DNA from: Alphaproteobacteria bacterium
Lineage (GTDB): Bacteria; Pseudomonadota; Alphaproteobacteria; ATCC43930; CGMCC-115725
Length of the DNA stretch: 54,769 nt
Assembly: GCA_028871055.1 (NCBI GenBank)
Contig: JAGWON010000021.1
Coordinates: 1 to 54,769 of the forward strand
Direction: 5' to 3'
This document shows, one piece after another, positions 48,057 to 54,769 of this stretch. Under the pieces are notes generated by a model. That model did no database searches, had not been told where the DNA came from, and worked only from the letters and a program-made list of their open reading frames with translations. The position numbers and the translations under genes were made by a program. The number at the start of each line of letters is the position of its first letter. Positions within the stretch are counted from its first letter, which is position 1.

Positions 48057-49874
48057 CTATTCCCGCGCGGCAGCGAGGGCTTCGGCGCGCGCCTTGTCGT
48101 ACCACCAGGTGTTGAGCGACAGGGCGTAGGGCGGATTGGTCTTCGGTCGACCGAACTTGTCCCAATAAGCGACACGGAACGACGGCAGATACCAGTTGGG
48201 AATGACGTAATAGCCCTCGAGCAGGACACGGTCGAGCGCGCGCGTACGGGTGACGAGACCCTGGCGATCCGGCGCGTTGATGACGAGGTCCACCTGATCG
48301 TCGATCGCCTTCGACTTGATGCCCATCAAATTGCCGCTGCCCTGCTGCTCGGCGGACGCCGAAGTCCAGTAACCTCTCTGTTCGTTTCCCGGCGAGGGTC
48401 CCTCGGGAAACATCACCACGGTCATATCAAAGTCGAAGTTATGCATCCGGTTTTCGTATTGGGCCGGATCAATCGTCCGCACGTTGCAGACGATGCCGAT
48501 GCGCGCCAAGTTCTGGGCAAAGGGCAGCACCACGCGTTCGAATTCGGGCTGATCCAGCAGGAATTCGAACTGGAACCGCTGCCCTTGCGCGTTGACCAGC
48601 TTGCCGTTCCTGACGGTCCAGCCGGCAGCGGCGAGCAGTTTGAGCGCTTCATACAGATTGGGACGGATGTCGCCGGTGCCGTCAGTGGTCGGCGCCTTGA
48701 ACACCTTGGTGAAGACGTCGTCCGGAATCTCGCCGCGGTATTTGTCGAGGATCGCGAGCTCGTCGGGCCCCGGTAGGCCGGACGAGGCGAGATCCGAATT
48801 GGCGAAGTAGCTCTCGGTGCGTGCGTAGGCGCCGTAAAACAGCGTCTTGTTGGTCCACGGGAAATCGAACAGATAGCCGAGCGCCTCGCGCACGCGCCGG
48901 TCCTGAAAGAGAGGCCGGCGCAGGTTGAAGCCGAAGGCCTGCATGCCCTGCGGCAGTTTGTTCGGAATGTTCTCTTTTCTGATCCAGCCGGCTGACAGCG
49001 CCGGGCTGGCGTAGCCGATGGCCCAGTTCTTGGCGACATTCTCGCGGCGGATGTCGTAGGCGCCGGCCTTGAACGCCTCGAGCGCCACCGACTGGTCGCG
49101 ATAGTAGTCGTAACGGATCTCGTCGAAGTTATAGCGGCCGCGATTGACCGGCAGGTCCTTGCCCCAATAGTCCGCGACGCGGCGATAAACCAGGTAACGG
49201 CCGGGTTGGAAATCGACGATCTTGTAAGGACCGCTACCGAGGGGGACGTCGAGCGTGGTCTTGGCGAAATCGTGCGTCGACCAATAGGCCTTCGACAGCA
49301 CCGGCATCTCGCCGACGATCGAGGGCAGCTCGCGGTTCTTCCCGGTGCGGAAGGTGAACTTCACCCGATGCGGGCCCAGCGTCTCGGCCTTGACCACATC
49401 GGCGTAGTAAAGCCGGTAGCTCGGATGGCCCTCAGTCTTGAGCGCATTGAACGTCCACACCACGTCGTCCGCGGTGATCGGCGTGCCGTCCCAGAAGCGC
49501 GCCTCCGGGCGCAGGTTGAAGACGACCGATTGCTTGTCGGGTGCGACTTCGACGCTCTCGGCCACGAGGCCATAGGACGACGCGGGCTCGTCGTCCGATG
49601 ACGCCATCAAGGTATCGAACATCAGGTTGATGCCGTCGGCCGGACTGCCCTTGAGGATGAACGGATTGAAAGAATCGAAGGTGCCGATCGCGGCGTACTT
49701 GATCGCGCCGCCTTTGGGCGCGTCGGGCTCGGCATAGTCGAAGTGCTTGAAGCCGGGCGGATACTTGAGATCGCCGAACAGCGACAGGCCGTGTTGCGGC
49801 TCGTCGTGGGCGGCCGCCGCCGCCCATGGGAGCGCGACGATGAGCACGACGACGAGCGCAAGGGCACGGTTCAT
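48057..49874 (-). CDS. yejA: Periplasmic peptide-binding protein YejA
   Basis: The 605-residue SBP_bac_5 protein has a signal peptide (residues 1-21, ending AAAAAH). The mature part starts HGLSLFGDLKYPPGFKHFDY, the YejA-type opening, followed by YAEPDAPKGGAIKYAAIGTF. It contains NLRPEARFWDGTPITADDVV and MVVFPEGPSPGNEQ-like MFPEGPSPGNEQRGYWTS. It captures oligopeptides for YejBEF. First gene of the operon. Confidence 0.93.
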   Translation of the reverse strand: MNRALALVVVLIVALPWAAAAAHDEPQHGLSLFGDLKYPPGFKHFDYAEPDAPKGGAIKYAAIGTFDSFNPFILKGSPADGINLMFDTLMASSDDEPASSYGLVAESVEVAPDKQSVVFNLRPEARFWDGTPITADDVVWTFNALKTEGHPSYRLYYADVVKAETLGPHRVKFTFRTGKNRELPSIVGEMPVLSKAYWSTHDFAKTTLDVPLGSGPYKIVDFQPGRYLVYRRVADYWGKDLPVNRGRYNFDEIRYDYYRDQSVALEAFKAGAYDIRRENVAKNWAIGYASPALSAGWIRKENIPNKLPQGMQAFGFNLRRPLFQDRRVREALGYLFDFPWTNKTLFYGAYARTESYFANSDLASSGLPGPDELAILDKYRGEIPDDVFTKVFKAPTTDGTGDIRPNLYEALKLLAAAGWTVRNGKLVNAQGQRFQFEFLLDQPEFERVVLPFAQNLARIGIVCNVRTIDPAQYENRMHNFDFDMTVVMFPEGPSPGNEQRGYWTSASAEQQGSGNLMGIKSKAIDDQVDLVINAPDRQGLVTRTRALDRVLLEGYYVIPNWYLPSFRVAYWDKFGRPKTNPPYALSLNTWWYDKARAEALAAARE

Positions 49875-49914
49875 ACCGGCGCACTTTAGTCGGCGACCGG
49901 CACCGCCGGAATCG

Positions 49915-50697
49915 TTATTTGCCCACAAGCGCGGTCCGTGCCGCGGATGCCAGCGCGGGATCGCCGGCCGCGATCACCCGGCCGTCCGACCGGAGCGACA
50001 GGGTCTCGCCGGCCCAGTCGCTCATCTCGCCGCCGGCGCCCTCGATCACCGGCACCAGCGCGCAGAAATCGTACGGTTTGAGCCCGGCCTCGACCACGAG
50101 GTCGACGAACCCGGCCGCCAGCAGACCGTAGGCGTAGCAGTCGGCGCCGTAGCGCGCCAGCTTGACCGCGGCGCGGACGCGCCCGAAGGCCTGGGCGTCG
50201 GCGCCCACGAACATATCGGGCGACGTCGCATAGAGGGTGGCATCGCCCAGCGCAGTGCAGTCGCGCGTCGCGATCGGCTTGCCGTTGAGCGTGCTCTTGC
50301 GGCCTTCGGCGCCGAGCCAGCGCTCGCGCAGGACCGGCTGGTCGATGACGCCGAGCACCGGCACCCCCTTGAAGGTGAGCGCGATCAGCGTGCCGAACAG
50401 TGGCACACCCGAGATGAACGACCGGGTGCCGTCGATGGGGTCGATGACCCAGACATAGTCGGCCTCGGGCCGGGTGCGGCCGTGCTCCTCGCCGAGCACG
50501 CCATGTTCGGGAAAGCGCGCCTCGATCAGCGCGCGCATTTCGCTCTCGGCCTCGCGGTCGGCGGCGGTGACCGGCGTGTTGTCGCCCTTTTCCTCGACGG
50601 CGACGTCGCTGCGGAAATAGCGCCGGATGATGGAACCCGCCTTGTCGGCGAGCGCGCCGGCAAGCGCCAAGTGTGCGGCCGTGACCCGTTCCGTCAT
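49915..50697 (-). CDS. hisN: Inositol-phosphatase-fold histidinol-phosphatase (HisN type)
   Basis: The 260-residue protein has the metal-site motifs VLGEEHG (Glu), WVIDPIDGTRSFI (Asp-Ile-Asp) and VVEAGLKPYDFCALVPVIEG. The KPYDFCAL version, replacing the WD of inositol monophosphatase, is typical of HisN-type histidinol-phosphatases of actinobacteria and alphaproteobacteria. Inositol monophosphatase activity is an alternative. It lies 40 bases upstream of yejA on the same strand. Confidence 0.85.
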   Translation of the reverse strand: MTERVTAAHLALAGALADKAGSIIRRYFRSDVAVEEKGDNTPVTAADREAESEMRALIEARFPEHGVLGEEHGRTRPEADYVWVIDPIDGTRSFISGVPLFGTLIALTFKGVPVLGVIDQPVLRERWLGAEGRKSTLNGKPIATRDCTALGDATLYATSPDMFVGADAQAFGRVRAAVKLARYGADCYAYGLLAAGFVDLVVEAGLKPYDFCALVPVIEGAGGEMSDWAGETLSLRSDGRVIAAGDPALASAARTALVGK

Positions 50698-50723
50698 GGC
50701 CCCCTATTCTAGGGCGTCGGCGG

Positions 50724-51731
50724 CTACTTGCCAGAGGGCTGTGCCGGCGCCTTGGTCAGCGGCTGCGGATGGTCGCTCAGCGAATTGAGATAGGCGATGA
50801 CATTGGCGCGCTCCTTGGCCTTGGAGACGCCGGCGAAGGTCATCTTGGTGCCCTTGGCGAAATTCTGCGGATCGGTCAGCCACGCGTTCAGGCTGTCGAC
50901 CGTCCAGTTGCCGCCCTTGCTCTTGAGCGCTGCGGAGAACGGATAGCCGTTGCGGTCCTCGCCGATCGGCGCGCCGATGATGCCATAGAGGTTGGGACCG
51001 ATCTTGTTGGGACCGCCCTTCTCGAAGGTATGACAGGCTTGGCACACCGCGGTCTGGCTCTTGCCGGCCTCGGCATTCGCACTGGCGAGTAGCGAATCGA
51101 ACGATTCGGGCGCCGCCGCAGCCTGGGTTGGCGCCGCCGGCTGGGCAGCACCCGATGGCGGCGCGCTGGCGCCCTGTTGCGCCGGTGCTGCCGTCGGCAG
51201 CGGCTGCGGATGGTCGCTCAGTGAGTTGAGGTAGGCGAGAACGTCGGCGCGGTCCTTGGGCTTGGCGATGCCGGCAAAGGTCATCTTGGTGCCCTTAGCG
51301 AAGTCCTGCGGATTGGTCAGCCAGTCGTTCAGGTTGTCGATCGTCCAGGTCTGACCCTTGCCCTTGCTCTTGAGCGCGTCGGAGAACGCAAAACCGCCGC
51401 GGTCCTCGGCGACCGGTGAGCCGACGATGCCGTAGAGATTGGGGCCGATCTTGTTGGGGCCGCCCTTTTCGAAGGTATGACAGGTCTGGCAGACCGCCGC
51501 ATGGCTCTTGCCGGCGTCGACGCTCGCGCTGGCGAGCAGCGGCTCGATCGGCTGCGGTCCCGCCGGCGCCGCCTGCTGGCTCGGCTGCGCCGTCGGCGCG
51601 ACCGCGACCTGGTAGACGTTTTTCTTGAGTGGCGTGGGCTCGACCAGCTTGGACGCGATGATGCCCGACACCATGGCGACGATCATCGCCACCAGTATCG
51701 CCCCCGCGATTTTGTTCATCTCGAAGGACAT
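50724..51731 (-). CDS. Membrane-anchored diheme cytochrome c with duplicated domain
   Basis: The 335-residue protein has an N-terminal membrane anchor (about residues 7-27) and a Pro/Ala linker, then two very similar class-I cytochrome c domains. Heme sites are CQTCH (81-85) with Met150, and CQACH (230-234) with Met297. The domains are joined by an Ala/Pro/Gln-rich linker (178-210). The parts GGPNKIGPNLYGI and KGTKMTFAG are nearly identical in both. It is CycM/cytochrome c2-like and probably carries electrons between bc1 and oxidases. The usual CycM has one domain. It is divergent from kdsB. Confidence 0.92.
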   Translation of the reverse strand: MSFEMNKIAGAILVAMIVAMVSGIIASKLVEPTPLKKNVYQVAVAPTAQPSQQAAPAGPQPIEPLLASASVDAGKSHAAVCQTCHTFEKGGPNKIGPNLYGIVGSPVAEDRGGFAFSDALKSKGKGQTWTIDNLNDWLTNPQDFAKGTKMTFAGIAKPKDRADVLAYLNSLSDHPQPLPTAAPAQQGASAPPSGAAQPAAPTQAAAAPESFDSLLASANAEAGKSQTAVCQACHTFEKGGPNKIGPNLYGIIGAPIGEDRNGYPFSAALKSKGGNWTVDSLNAWLTDPQNFAKGTKMTFAGVSKAKERANVIAYLNSLSDHPQPLTKAPAQPSGK

Positions 51732-51877
51732 GCGAAACTCGATCTCCTCTGAGCCCGGCCGGTGCGGCAGGAAACTCAATTTTCCCCGCTAACTCAAACG
51801 AAATCTGCTGGAAAAACGCCGGTTGCGGGTCGAGGCTTCCATGCGGCATAACGCCGCAATTCCTGCCGTTCTGGGCC

Positions 51878-52648
51878 GTGAATCCGAAAGTCAGACACCT
51901 GAACCCGATCGTCCTCATCCCCGCTCGTCTGGCCTCGACACGGCTACCGGGCAAACCCTTGGCCGAGATCGGCGGCGCGCCGATGATCGTCCAGGTCTGG
52001 CGCCGCGCGACCGAAGCCGCGATCGGGCCGGTGGTGGTCGCCGCCGCCGATGCCGCGATCGTCGATGCGATCGTGCGCGCCGGCGGCCGCGCCGTGGCGA
52101 CGCGTCCCGACCATCCGTCGGGCTCGGACCGCATCTTCGAGGCCGTGCAGACGCTCGACCCGCGCGCCGATCACGACGTGGTGGTGAACGTCCAGGGCGA
52201 TTTGCCGCTGCTCGACCCGAAGGCGATCCGCGCCGTGCTCGCGCCGCTGGCCGAGCCGGCGTGCGACATCGCGACGCTCGCGGCGGCGCTCGAGCCCGGC
52301 GAGATCGAGAGCCGCAGCGTCGTGAAGCTCTGGGCCGATTTTCGCGGCAAGACAATCGCGCGCGCCCTCGCCTTCTCGCGCGGCGCGACGCCGCCGCCCG
52401 CTGGCGGCACGCCCTATCATCACATCGGGCTCTATGCCTATCGCCGCGCGGCGCTCGCGCGCTTCGTCGCCCTGCCGCCCAGCGCCAGCGAACAGCGCGA
52501 GAATCTCGAGCAGCTCCGCGCGCTTGACGCCGGCATGCGCATCGACGCGGCGCTCGTTGACGCGGTGCCGTTCGGCGTCGATACTCCGGCCGACCTCGAA
52601 CGCGCCCGCGCGCTGATGCGGACGCGGCCAGGCCCTGCCCGCCAATGA
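51878..52648 (+). CDS. kdsB: 3-deoxy-manno-octulosonate cytidylyltransferase
   Basis: KdsB activates Kdo as CMP-Kdo for lipopolysaccharide core synthesis. The 256-residue protein has the CTP-binding PIVLIPARLASTRLPGKPLA, RPDHPSGSDRIFEAVQTL, VVNVQGDLPLL and YHHIGLYAYRRAAL. The start is GTG at 51878. The stop overlaps the ATG of the prephenate dehydratase gene (ATGA). Confidence 0.95.
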   Translation: MNPKVRHLNPIVLIPARLASTRLPGKPLAEIGGAPMIVQVWRRATEAAIGPVVVAAADAAIVDAIVRAGGRAVATRPDHPSGSDRIFEAVQTLDPRADHDVVVNVQGDLPLLDPKAIRAVLAPLAEPACDIATLAAALEPGEIESRSVVKLWADFRGKTIARALAFSRGATPPPAGGTPYHHIGLYAYRRAALARFVALPPSASEQRENLEQLRALDAGMRIDAALVDAVPFGVDTPADLERARALMRTRPGPARQ

Positions 52649-53526
52649 GCATCACCCGACGATCCTCGCGCTCAATCGCCTTTCAGGGTGCGCCCGGCGC
52701 CTATTCCGATCTGGCCTGCCGCCACGTCTTCCCGAAACTGGCGACGCTCGCCTGTCCCGGCTTCGAGGACGTGATTGCCGCGGTGCGGCGCGGCCGCGCC
52801 GAGCTTGCCATGCTGCCGATCGAGAATTCGCTCGCCGGCCGCGTCGCCGACATCCATCACCTGCTGCCCGAATCCGGGCTCTACATCATCGGCGAACATT
52901 TCGAGCGCGTGAAGCATCAGCTGCTGGCCGCGCCCGGCGCCTCGCTCAAGACCATCAAGGTGGTGCGCAGCCACGTCCACGCGCTGTCGCAATGCCGCCG
53001 GCTCATCCGCAAGCTCGGCCTCAAAGCGGTGGTGAGTGCCGACACCGCCGGCGCCGCTGCCGAGCTCGCGCGGAGCGGCGATACCAGCGCCGCGGTGATC
53101 GCCTCCGAGCTCGCCGGGCGGATCTACAAGCTCAAGACGCTCAAGCGCAACATCGAGGATGCCGGGCACAACACGACGCGCTTCCTGGTGATGGTGCGCA
53201 AGCCGAAGACGCCGCCGAACAACGGCCGGCCGGTGGTGACCTCGTTCGTCTTCCGGGTCAAGAACGTGCCGGCGGCGCTCTACAAGGCGCTCGGCGGTTT
53301 CGCCACCAACGGCATCAACATGACCAAGCTCGAGAGCTACATGGTCGGCGGCGAGTTCACCGCGACGCAGTTCTACGCCGACATCGAGGGCCATCCGGAG
53401 TCGCGCCCGGTCCGGCTGGCGCTCGAGGAACTCGACTTCGTCACCCGCGAGTTGAAGATCCTCGGCACCTATCCGGCACATCCCTTCCGTCTCAAGGCCG
53501 CCCGCCGCTCAGGGAGAGAGTCATGA
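52645..53526 (+). CDS. pheA: Prephenate dehydratase
   Basis: The enzyme turns prephenate into phenylpyruvate for phenylalanine. The 293-residue protein has the PDT domain (AFQGAPGAYSDLACRHVFP, MLPIENSLAGRV, and GHNTTRFLVM with the catalytic Thr). A C-terminal ACT domain follows, with PAALYKALGGFATNGINMTK and LESYMVGG, for feedback control by phenylalanine. No chorismate mutase domain is attached, as is usual in alphaproteobacteria. It is coupled to kdsB and to the following ABM gene by 4-base overlaps. Confidence 0.94.
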   Translation: MSITRRSSRSIAFQGAPGAYSDLACRHVFPKLATLACPGFEDVIAAVRRGRAELAMLPIENSLAGRVADIHHLLPESGLYIIGEHFERVKHQLLAAPGASLKTIKVVRSHVHALSQCRRLIRKLGLKAVVSADTAGAAAELARSGDTSAAVIASELAGRIYKLKTLKRNIEDAGHNTTRFLVMVRKPKTPPNNGRPVVTSFVFRVKNVPAALYKALGGFATNGINMTKLESYMVGGEFTATQFYADIEGHPESRPVRLALEELDFVTRELKILGTYPAHPFRLKAARRSGRES

Positions 53527-53822
53527 TCCTCGAAATCGCCCAGATCGACGTCAAAGCCGGCAGCGAGGCCAAGTTCGAGGCCGGCGTCAAAAACGCCCTG
53601 CCGCTGTTCAAGGCGGCGAAAGGCTGCAGCGGGCTCGAGCTGCGGCGCTCGGTCGAGAATCCGCGCCGCTACCGCCTGATGATCCAGTGGGCGACGCTCG
53701 AGAACCACACCGTCGACTTCCGCGGCTCGCCGGATTTTCAGAAATGGCGCGCGTTGGTCGCCGACTGCTTCGACGACGCGCCCCAGGTCGAGCACGTGAC
53801 GCAGGTGCTCAAGGGCTTTTGA
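53523..53822 (+). CDS. ABM-domain (antibiotic biosynthesis monooxygenase-fold) protein
   Basis: The 99-residue protein has the dimeric alpha-beta barrel pattern: MILEIAQIDVKAGSEAKFEA, then GCSGLELRRSVENPRRYRLM and IQWATLENHTVDFRGSPDF. This is PF03992, which includes quinol monooxygenases and heme-degrading or unknown proteins. No heme-binding residues can be assigned with confidence. Its ATG overlaps the pheA stop. Confidence 0.85.
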   Translation: MILEIAQIDVKAGSEAKFEAGVKNALPLFKAAKGCSGLELRRSVENPRRYRLMIQWATLENHTVDFRGSPDFQKWRALVADCFDDAPQVEHVTQVLKGF

Positions 53823-53843
53823 CGCTCATACCAAACAAGGACC

Positions 53844-54254
53844 GTGGAGATGCGGCGAGCACGACGCGACTGGCAAGCGGTCAAGGGACTCTTTAAGGAC
53901 CTAATTGGCGCGCCACGCCGAACGTTTCCAAGATACCCGGGAGAACTAGATGCCCCGAAGCAACGGGGTGTTTACGTCATCTACGATCGAGAAGGTCGCG
54001 TCGTGCATGTCGGGAGGACGCCGAAAGCTAGGGCTGGAATCGCACAACGGCTGCGTGATCACATGCATGGGCAGTCTTCGTTCGCGACTCACTATCTGCA
54101 GAAGAAAGGCTCTCGGCTTTGGCGAAGAAAATTTCGATATCGCTGGATAATCGTCCGAAACGGACGACACAGAGCACTTTTAGAAGCTTACGCAATCGGC
54201 AGGCTGTGCCCGATGCATCTTGGCTTGGGCCTTAAAGATCGTTCCGAAGTTTAG
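53844..54254 (+). CDS. GIY-YIG nuclease-family protein with atypical codon use
   Basis: The 136-residue protein contains RGVYVIYDREGRVVHVGRT, the GIY and YIG strands (here GVY and VHVG), then IAQRLRDHMHGQSSFATHYL with a catalytic-type Arg. The conserved end is RALLEAYAIGRLCPMHLGLG. GTG at 53844 and ATG at 53850 are both possible starts. Codons CTA, TTA, AGA, AGG and ATT are frequent compared with its neighbours, which suggests transfer. The fragment at 2314-2490 is a relative. Its role is unknown; such small single-domain forms often sit in mobile or DNA-repair contexts. Confidence 0.78.
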   Translation: MEMRRARRDWQAVKGLFKDLIGAPRRTFPRYPGELDAPKQRGVYVIYDREGRVVHVGRTPKARAGIAQRLRDHMHGQSSFATHYLQKKGSRLWRRKFRYRWIIVRNGRHRALLEAYAIGRLCPMHLGLGLKDRSEV

Positions 54255-54265
54255 CACTTTGGCTC

Positions 54266-54769
54266 TTACGAACCTTTAAGCCAGTCCTCGATCAGCCGCC
54301 GCGCCACCGAGTCGCGCCGCGGCAGGCGGAATTCGTCGTCGTCGGTATGCCCGACGATCCAGTCGCGCTCGTACCACGCCGCGTGCTCGAGTTCGCTGCC
54401 GGCAAGCGCCAGCTCGCGCGTCACCGCGCGCGCGGTGAATCCCAGCATGAGCGAGGCCGGAAACGGCCAGGGCTGCGACGAGTGATAGACGATGTCGCTG
54501 ACCTCGACGCCGGTCTCCTCGCGCACCTCGCGCGCCACGGCTTCCTCCAGGCTCTCGCCCGGCTCGACGAAGCCGGCGAGCGTCGAGTGCATGCCGGGCG
54601 GCCAGGTCGGCTGGCGGCCGAGCAGGCAGCGCGCGCCGTCGGTCACCAGCATGATCACCGCCGGATCGGTGCGCGGGAAATGCGTGGCGTTGCAGGCCGC
54701 GTCGGTGCAGCGGCGCATGTGGCCGGCGTCCGCCATGATGCTCGGTGCGCCGCACACCGCGCAGTGACG
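54266..54769 (-). CDS. nudC: NAD+ (NADH) diphosphatase NudC, 5' end beyond the window
   Basis: The visible 168 residues are the C-terminal part of a NudC-type Nudix hydrolase. They contain the zinc-ribbon remnants CAVCGAPS and RRCTDAAC, then HFPRTDPAVIMLV. The Nudix box runs from GFVEPGESLEEAV to EVREETGV, and the family-defining SQPWPFPASLMLGF follows. The frame stays open past 54769, so the gene is partial. NudC hydrolyses NAD(H) and removes NAD caps from RNA. Confidence 0.93.
   Translation of the reverse strand, partial: RHCAVCGAPSIMADAGHMRRCTDAACNATHFPRTDPAVIMLVTDGARCLLGRQPTWPPGMHSTLAGFVEPGESLEEAVAREVREETGVEVSDIVYHSSQPWPFPASLMLGFTARAVTRELALAGSELEHAAWYERDWIVGHTDDDEFRLPRRDSVARRLIEDWLKGS

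Overview
The window is a stretch of high-GC bacterial chromosome, most probably from an alphaproteobacterium near Rhodospirillales or Hyphomicrobiales. The evidence is the bolA / J-domain / cobS / cobT block of the aerobic-type cobaltochelatase, the aroB-aroK to xerD to accA arrangement, and IalB, DUF1178, DUF2889 and RHH_4 family proteins. Start codons are mostly ATG with a fair number of GTG, and many neighbours share 1-4 bases (ATGA, TGATG). No insertion sequence, CRISPR array or prophage was seen, so this is a chromosome segment with a few decayed genes.

Region 1 (1-2500): a small membrane protein is followed by a well-formed promoter, a fluoride (crcB-type) riboswitch with its own intrinsic terminator, and a CPA2-type cation/proton antiporter. 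A gene-poor stretch with a truncated GIY-YIG nuclease relic follows.

Region 2 (2544-12342): an accessory metabolic locus that I cannot assign to a known pathway. It has a minus-strand operon (MetE-core-like methyltransferase, FAD oxidoreductase of the PYROXD2/phytoene-desaturase type, CoxG-like SRPBCC protein), a divergent pair (SDR-like epimerase, double-GNAT), a THI5/NMT1-type ABC importer, a DHDPS-superfamily lyase and a TetR regulator. Both divergent promoter regions carry a related 16-bp inverted repeat, so one TetR probably controls the whole locus. This is the best candidate for an undescribed system.

Region 3 (12343-16100): PAP2-family protein, a relic of a coiled-coil AAA ATPase, tRNA-Met(CAT) with its promoter inside the overlapping rlmN gene, an IalB-family secreted protein, and a quinone-oxidoreductase pseudogene.

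Region 4 (16100-36400): GNAT, a rhodanese-ChrB fusion, cobT-cobS-J protein, bolA, an RHH regulator, DUF2889, aroB-aroK, a 46-residue membrane protein, a long secreted protein, xerD, accA, an OmpR-type response regulator without a kinase beside it, degP, secA with a near-consensus promoter, a parvulin isomerase, argJ, mutT and a lipoprotein.

Region 5 (36385-54769): mostly housekeeping genes, namely an NDUFAF5/BioC-like methyltransferase, comF, grxC, a Nit amidase, DUF2892, a methyltransferase, DUF1178, pgk, a GST, a leucyl aminopeptidase, the yejABEF peptide importer, hisN-type phosphatase, a tandem-duplicated membrane cytochrome c, kdsB, prephenate dehydratase, an ABM protein, a GIY-YIG nuclease with atypical codons, and the 3' part of nudC running off the edge.
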